Origin: an uncultured Clostridia bacterium
GTDB taxonomy: Bacteria; Bacillota; Clostridia; TANB77; CAG-508
Assembly: GCA_948664205.1 (NCBI GenBank)
Contig: CAPNDH010000010.1
Span: 1,460 to 33,297, forward strand
Reading direction: 5' to 3'
DNA: 31,838 bases
Shown here: in pieces, positions 29,362 to 31,838 of the stretch
Position numbering within the stretch: the stretch's first letter is position 1
Layout of the letters: each line of letters starts with the position of its first letter
Notes under the pieces: model-generated
The model's input: the letters and a program-made list of their open reading frames with translations, nothing else
What the model was told of the DNA's origin: nothing
The model's database searches: none
Made by a program: the position numbers and the translations under genes

Positions 29362-29823
29362 CTAATTTTCATATATATTATCATTTATTTTTAATACCAT
29401 TTTTCTATAATGGGTTTTAAATCCTAATCTTTCATATAAATTTCTTGCAATATTTTCTCCCATTACTTCTAAAGACATATCTTTATTTTGGTCTTTTGCC
29501 ATATTGATTATGTGGTTTAATGCTATTGTTCCTATTCCTTTACCTCTATATTTTTCATCTATAAAAAATCTATATAGATATATCTCTTTTTCATAATCCT
29601 TTATTCCTATAAAACCAACCATTTCATTATTACAAATAATTTTATAGTATTCTTCGTTTTTTTCAAAAGTTAATTCTTCTGGTTTTATAATTCGTAATTG
29701 ATATATTGAATCAACTGTATTATGATGTTTCCATTCTTCTATAATCCATTTTCTAAAATAATCATTTTTTTCCTTTTCTAGTTTTACATCTAATTTCTCC
29801 AAATCAAATACCTCACTTTTCAT
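29362..29823 (-). CDS. GNAT family N-acetyltransferase
   Basis: The product has 153 residues. The acetyl-CoA site is in RFFIDEKYRGKGIGTIAL (RGKGIG loop), and NIARNLYERLGF is the usual C-terminal segment. This pattern matches small-molecule or ribosomal-protein acetyltransferases; the substrate is unknown. The ribosome site is weak (GAAAAAG before ATG 29823). The promoter TTGTAT/TAAAAT (plus 29861-29866 and 29837-29842, 18-bp spacer) leaves a very short leader. It is the first gene of an operon with the EamA transporter. Confidence 0.88.
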   Translation of the reverse strand: MKSEVFDLEKLDVKLEKEKNDYFRKWIIEEWKHHNTVDSIYQLRIIKPEELTFEKNEEYYKIICNNEMVGFIGIKDYEKEIYLYRFFIDEKYRGKGIGTIALNHIINMAKDQNKDMSLEVMGENIARNLYERLGFKTHYRKMVLKINDNIYEN

Positions 29824-29836
29824 ATTTTACTTTTTC

Positions 29837-29866
29837 ATTTTAGCACAAATTAGTAAGAAAATACAA
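29837..29866 (-). promoter_or_regulatory. Promoter of the GNAT-EamA operon
   Basis: On the minus strand TTGTAT and TAAAAT are 18 bp apart, 14 nt before the ATG. Confidence 0.45.
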
Positions 29867-29964
29867 TATTAAATTTATTATATATCATATTAGGCTATGA
29901 TTATTGAATTTTAATATTTATAATATAATCCTATATAGTATTAAATAATTAAACTAATAGCATA

Positions 29965-30018
29965 TCATAGCGTGGCGAAGCAAAGCGATAGCCACGCCCC
30001 CGATATGTAATACGGGGG
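29965..30018. repeat. Double GC-rich hairpin in AT-rich DNA
   Basis: CGTGGC and GCCACG enclose GAAGCAAAGCGATA. Directly behind, CCCCCG and CGGGGG enclose ATATGTAATA. Two stable hairpins in a row, much richer in G+C than their surroundings, lie between the GNAT promoter and the terminator of the RNA gene. They could be a dispersed repeat or the edge of an inserted segment. Confidence 0.5.
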
Positions 30019-30040
30019 TAACATTTATAAAGAAGCACAA

Positions 30041-30324
30041 TAAAAAGTATTCTTATAAGACGTTAAATCCTATAAGAACACCCAGACTGGTGCGGATGAG
30101 AGAACTTGGCGAGCCGCGACGTAAAAATAGTCCACTGGACTATTTTTGTCTTCATTCCAAGTCAGCCTTAACTGCCTTGGAATTCGACCACTCCTTTTCA
30201 AGTCCTCTCGTTTAGAATAATTTAAAAGCTTAGTACAAAGTACTAAGCTTTCTCTGGTGCCGTTGGCGTAGATATCTACAACTTTTTTCACACCTTTAAC
30301 GATTGATACAAATATCAATCAATT
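30041..30324 (-). ncRNA. Structured non-coding RNA candidate of about 284 nt
   Basis: On the minus strand a promoter leads into a highly structured region that ends in an intrinsic terminator (TTCTTATA/TATAAGAA stem at 30050-30078, then a T-run at 30041-30047). An 11-bp closing helix joins plus 30199-30209 and 30098-30108. Inside it are two hairpins: ATTCCAAG/CTTGGAAT with an inner CAG/CTG stem (30154-30183), and a 12-bp perfect stem, AAAAATAGTCCA/TGGACTATTTTT (30123-30147). Outside it is the 12-bp stem AAAGCTTAGTAC/GTACTAAGCTTT (30225-30251) and a GGTG-to-CACC region (30256-30293). An 82-codon open frame (30070-30318) runs through these stems without a ribosome site and is probably fortuitous. 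Size and multi-stem layout would suit the raiA-motif class of Firmicutes, but I could not verify this; tmRNA, RNase P, SRP and 6S signatures were not seen. Confidence 0.75.
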
Positions 30325-30330
30325 TATTAA

Positions 30331-30358
30331 AGTATATCATAATTTCTATAAATTGCAA
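30331..30358 (-). promoter_or_regulatory. Promoter of the structured RNA
   Basis: On the minus strand TTGCAA and TATACT are 16 bp apart. The predicted start is near 30324, just before the first hairpin (GATTGATA/TATCAATC). Confidence 0.6.
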
Positions 30359-30397
30359 TAGTAGGATTATTTTTTTTAGGATTTATTAACTAAAAAC

Positions 30398-30439
30398 GAA
30401 TTAACCACCCTCTGTAAATCTTATTGAGGGTGGTAATTC
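30398..30439 (-). terminator. Terminator of the zinc-ribbon gene
   Basis: On the minus strand GAATTACCACCCTC pairs with GAGGGTGGTTAATTC and is followed by GTTTTTAG. It stands 7 nt after the stop codon of the 30446 gene. Confidence 0.8.
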
Positions 30440-30445
30440 TTTGAC

Positions 30446-30670
30446 CTAATTGTTAAGGTCGAAGTAAATTTCTTCTGTCAGGTCGTTGTAGCCCAGATAA
30501 TTTGTGCGTCGACAACAGGGACATTTGTAGGAGTAAGTTGTAGGGTCGAATGGTCTGTCGCCAGGATTCTCTTTTAAATCTCCAGCCTGTATTTCCAATT
30601 CAGCCTCACAAGTCTTACATATTACCCGCATAGTACCTTTAATTTCTTTGCCTTCCTTAATGACCTTCAT
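30446..30670 (-). CDS. Small zinc-ribbon protein, TTATGTAA-promoter class
   Basis: The product has 74 residues. Two CxxC pairs (CKTCE near residue 18 and CPCC near 51) should bind one zinc ion. No wider family was recognised, although small CxxC proteins of this type occur on phages and mobile elements. Composition is richer in G+C than in the flanking genes. The ribosome site is GAAAGGAG. Codon 15 (plus 30626-30628) is CGG followed by G; the +1 frame would stop at the next codon. It has its own promoter with the TTATGTAAAA spacer and a strong terminator. Confidence 0.75.
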   Translation of the reverse strand: MKVIKEGKEIKGTMRVICKTCEAELEIQAGDLKENPGDRPFDPTTYSYKCPCCRRTNYLGYNDLTEEIYFDLNN

Positions 30671-30715
30671 AAAAATTCTCCTTTCAATTCTCGCTTTTGC
30701 GATTATTATAACTTA

Positions 30716-30744
30716 ATTATACTACAATTTTACATAAAATTCAA
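30716..30744 (-). promoter_or_regulatory. Promoter of the 30446 gene with TTATGTAAAA spacer
   Basis: On the minus strand TTGAAT and TATAAT are 17 bp apart, with spacer TTTATGTAAAATTGTAG. A TTGACT word lies a few bases further upstream. Confidence 0.75.
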
Positions 30745-30770
30745 GTCAAACTATTCAAAATTTTAACGAA

Positions 30771-31067
30771 TTACTTTATGCTATTAAATAAATATAATGC
30801 AACTTTATTTTGTTCTGTTGTTTCCATTTCCATAAGTTTAGCCATTGCAAACATTACAAGTTTATACTTTCCAAAGTTTATAAGGGTAGTTCTATATTCT
30901 CCATCTATGCTTTTTAGCATACTATCAAATTTATCATAATTTTCTTTAGTATTATATATAAGACCTGACCATTTACTTTGGCTCATACATAGTGCTAATC
31001 TTAATTTATCTTTTATATTCATATCATTTATCATATCTATCAAATATTTTACTTTATCATTATTCAT
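30771..31067 (-). CDS. Hypothetical protein downstream of the relaxase gene
   Basis: The product has about 98 residues from the ATG at 31067, 10 nt after AGGAGG; a TTG at 31073 is an alternative only 4 nt from that site. It is helical, with NNDKVKYLIDMINDM at the start and LVMFAMAKLMEMETTEQNK near the end. I recognise no family. The 17-bp gap to the relaxase gene shows that it is co-transcribed with it, so it is probably an accessory gene of the mobile element. Confidence 0.65.
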   Translation of the reverse strand: MNNDKVKYLIDMINDMNIKDKLRLALCMSQSKWSGLIYNTKENYDKFDSMLKSIDGEYRTTLINFGKYKLVMFAMAKLMEMETTEQNKVALYLFNSIK

Positions 31068-31084
31068 ATTCAATTTTCCTCCTT

Positions 31085-31838
31085 TTAAAATCTTGTATCA
31101 TTATTTCTCTTTTTATTTTTAGTTTGCTTGTTTTCATCTGGTATAGTTACTTTTCTAGCAATATTATTTGCAATTTCATTATCGTTGTTATCAAATATTC
31201 CGTTTTTATATAAATCATCACTGACAATTTTATAATTTTCGTTTTTATCATAGCAAATTCTTTTATGAAAATGGCTCATAATACTCTGCCAAAATCCTTT
31301 GAATTTCTGTAATTCTTGTTTAAGTTTTTCTTTTTCAGTTTGTAATCTACCTATAATCTTGTCTTTAGTAGATAGTTCCCTTTTTAAGCTATCGATTTGA
31401 TTATCTTTTAGTTCTACTTCATATTTAAGTGAACGATTTTCTTTTTCTATTTCAAAAGCAGAATGTTCAAAATCTTTAATTGCCATATTTAAGTCATTTA
31501 CACTTCTAACAGTCTTAGTAATATCTTTTACATCTTCTGTATAATTTTTGATTTTCTGGACATCCTCGTTTGAAATAACCATATTATTTTTATTCATCAA
31601 AGTAGGTTTTAGATTGTTTAATATTTCGTTTATATCATTACTGCTATTATCAAGTTTTTTAGTTTGTGTATTTGCCTTTTCAAGTTTTTGCTCTTTCTGT
31701 TTTAGCTGTTTCTTAATTTCTCTATAATTGCCCATTTCATTAACATTTATATCTTGATTTCTGCCTTTTTGCTTTTCTTTTAGCTTAAAATCCATATCAT
31801 AGAACTTATTAAAAGACTTTATACAAGCATTTCTCATT
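31085..31838 (-). CDS. MobV-type (Pre/Mob) relaxase, C-terminal part
   Basis: Pre/Mob relaxases nick at an origin of transfer and allow mobilisation of plasmids or integrated elements. Only the C-terminal 250 or so residues are in the window; the N-terminal catalytic part lies beyond its end. A long coiled coil (rich in Lys, Glu and Gln) leads to KFKGFWQSIMSHFHKR and VSDDLYKNGIFDNNDNE, a segment that I associate with clostridial MobV proteins. The assignment relies on this tail. The ATG at 31837 is internal, not a proven start. It marks the border of an integrated mobilisable element that may include the two or three genes downstream. Confidence 0.7.
   Translation of the reverse strand, partial: MRNACIKSFNKFYDMDFKLKEKQKGRNQDINVNEMGNYREIKKQLKQKEQKLEKANTQTKKLDNSSNDINEILNNLKPTLMNKNNMVISNEDVQKIKNYTEDVKDITKTVRSVNDLNMAIKDFEHSAFEIEKENRSLKYEVELKDNQIDSLKRELSTKDKIIGRLQTEKEKLKQELQKFKGFWQSIMSHFHKRICYDKNENYKIVSDDLYKNGIFDNNDNEIANNIARKVTIPDENKQTKNKKRNNDTRF

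Noticed and set aside
30070..30318. 82-codon open frame in the structured RNA region
   Set aside because: There is no ribosome site at a plausible start, the upstream start would be TTG, and perfect RNA hairpins run through it. Better explained as a non-coding RNA.

Overview
The window comes from an AT-rich, spore-forming, probably anaerobic Firmicute of the Clostridia type, most likely an uncultured gut lineage. The reasons are AGGAGG ribosome sites, AGA as the usual arginine codon, sporulation genes (spoVAC, spoVAD, gpr), and a thioredoxin reductase that lacks the usual NADPH-binding motifs, as in clostridial ferredoxin-linked enzymes. Two gene styles are interleaved. Core genes are very AT-rich and conserved. 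A second set consists of small or solitary genes, somewhat richer in G+C, each with its own near-consensus sigma-A promoter and terminator.

Layout. 1-2157: spoVAD, spoVAC and a dodecin on the minus strand, separated by intergenic repeats. 2411-4789: an interrupted zinc-dependent phospholipase-like gene and a GH18 cell-wall hydrolase. 4925-6348: an unknown protein and greA. 6484-8999: deoD (minus), a U32 protein and a small membrane protein. 9126-14260: a solitary small gene, murB, yvcK and a glycogen debranching enzyme. 14451-16154: a toxin-antitoxin locus with a duplicated antitoxin, then holA. 16220-20194: gpr, traX-like and pgi, with two paralogous small genes of unknown function placed tail-to-tail to gpr and pgi. 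20399-23676: a Bax inhibitor-1-like protein, an aminotransferase-GNAT fusion and a small membrane protein. 24009-28247: tRNA-Leu(CAA), an AlkD-like protein, an unknown protein, a polysaccharide deacetylase and a thioredoxin system. 28490-31838: a transporter, a GNAT protein, a structured non-coding RNA candidate, a zinc-finger protein and the end of a MobV-type relaxase gene.

The most striking observation is a repeated +1 frame disruption. Five core genes (spoVAD, the U32 gene, murB, the debranching enzyme gene and holA, which has two sites) are broken at six places. At each place the next in-frame codon is CGG followed by A, and skipping the C to read GGA (Gly) restores a full-length family protein. 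CGG occurs in frame nowhere else in the core genes. It does occur in frame, undisrupted, in all seven genes of the second set that carry a TTATGTA(A) promoter element. murB and holA are normally essential, so random decay is unlikely. The options are a recurrent +1 recoding signal at CGG-A or a very specific sequence artefact.

The second observation is a shared promoter design. Seven promoters have -35 and -10 boxes 17 bp apart, with TTATGTA(A) in the spacer or just after the -10. This suggests one regulon or one mode of gene-cassette acquisition. The third is the roughly 284-nt promoter-to-terminator structured RNA at 30041-30324. Dispersed intergenic repeats of several kinds occupy most of the remaining non-coding space.
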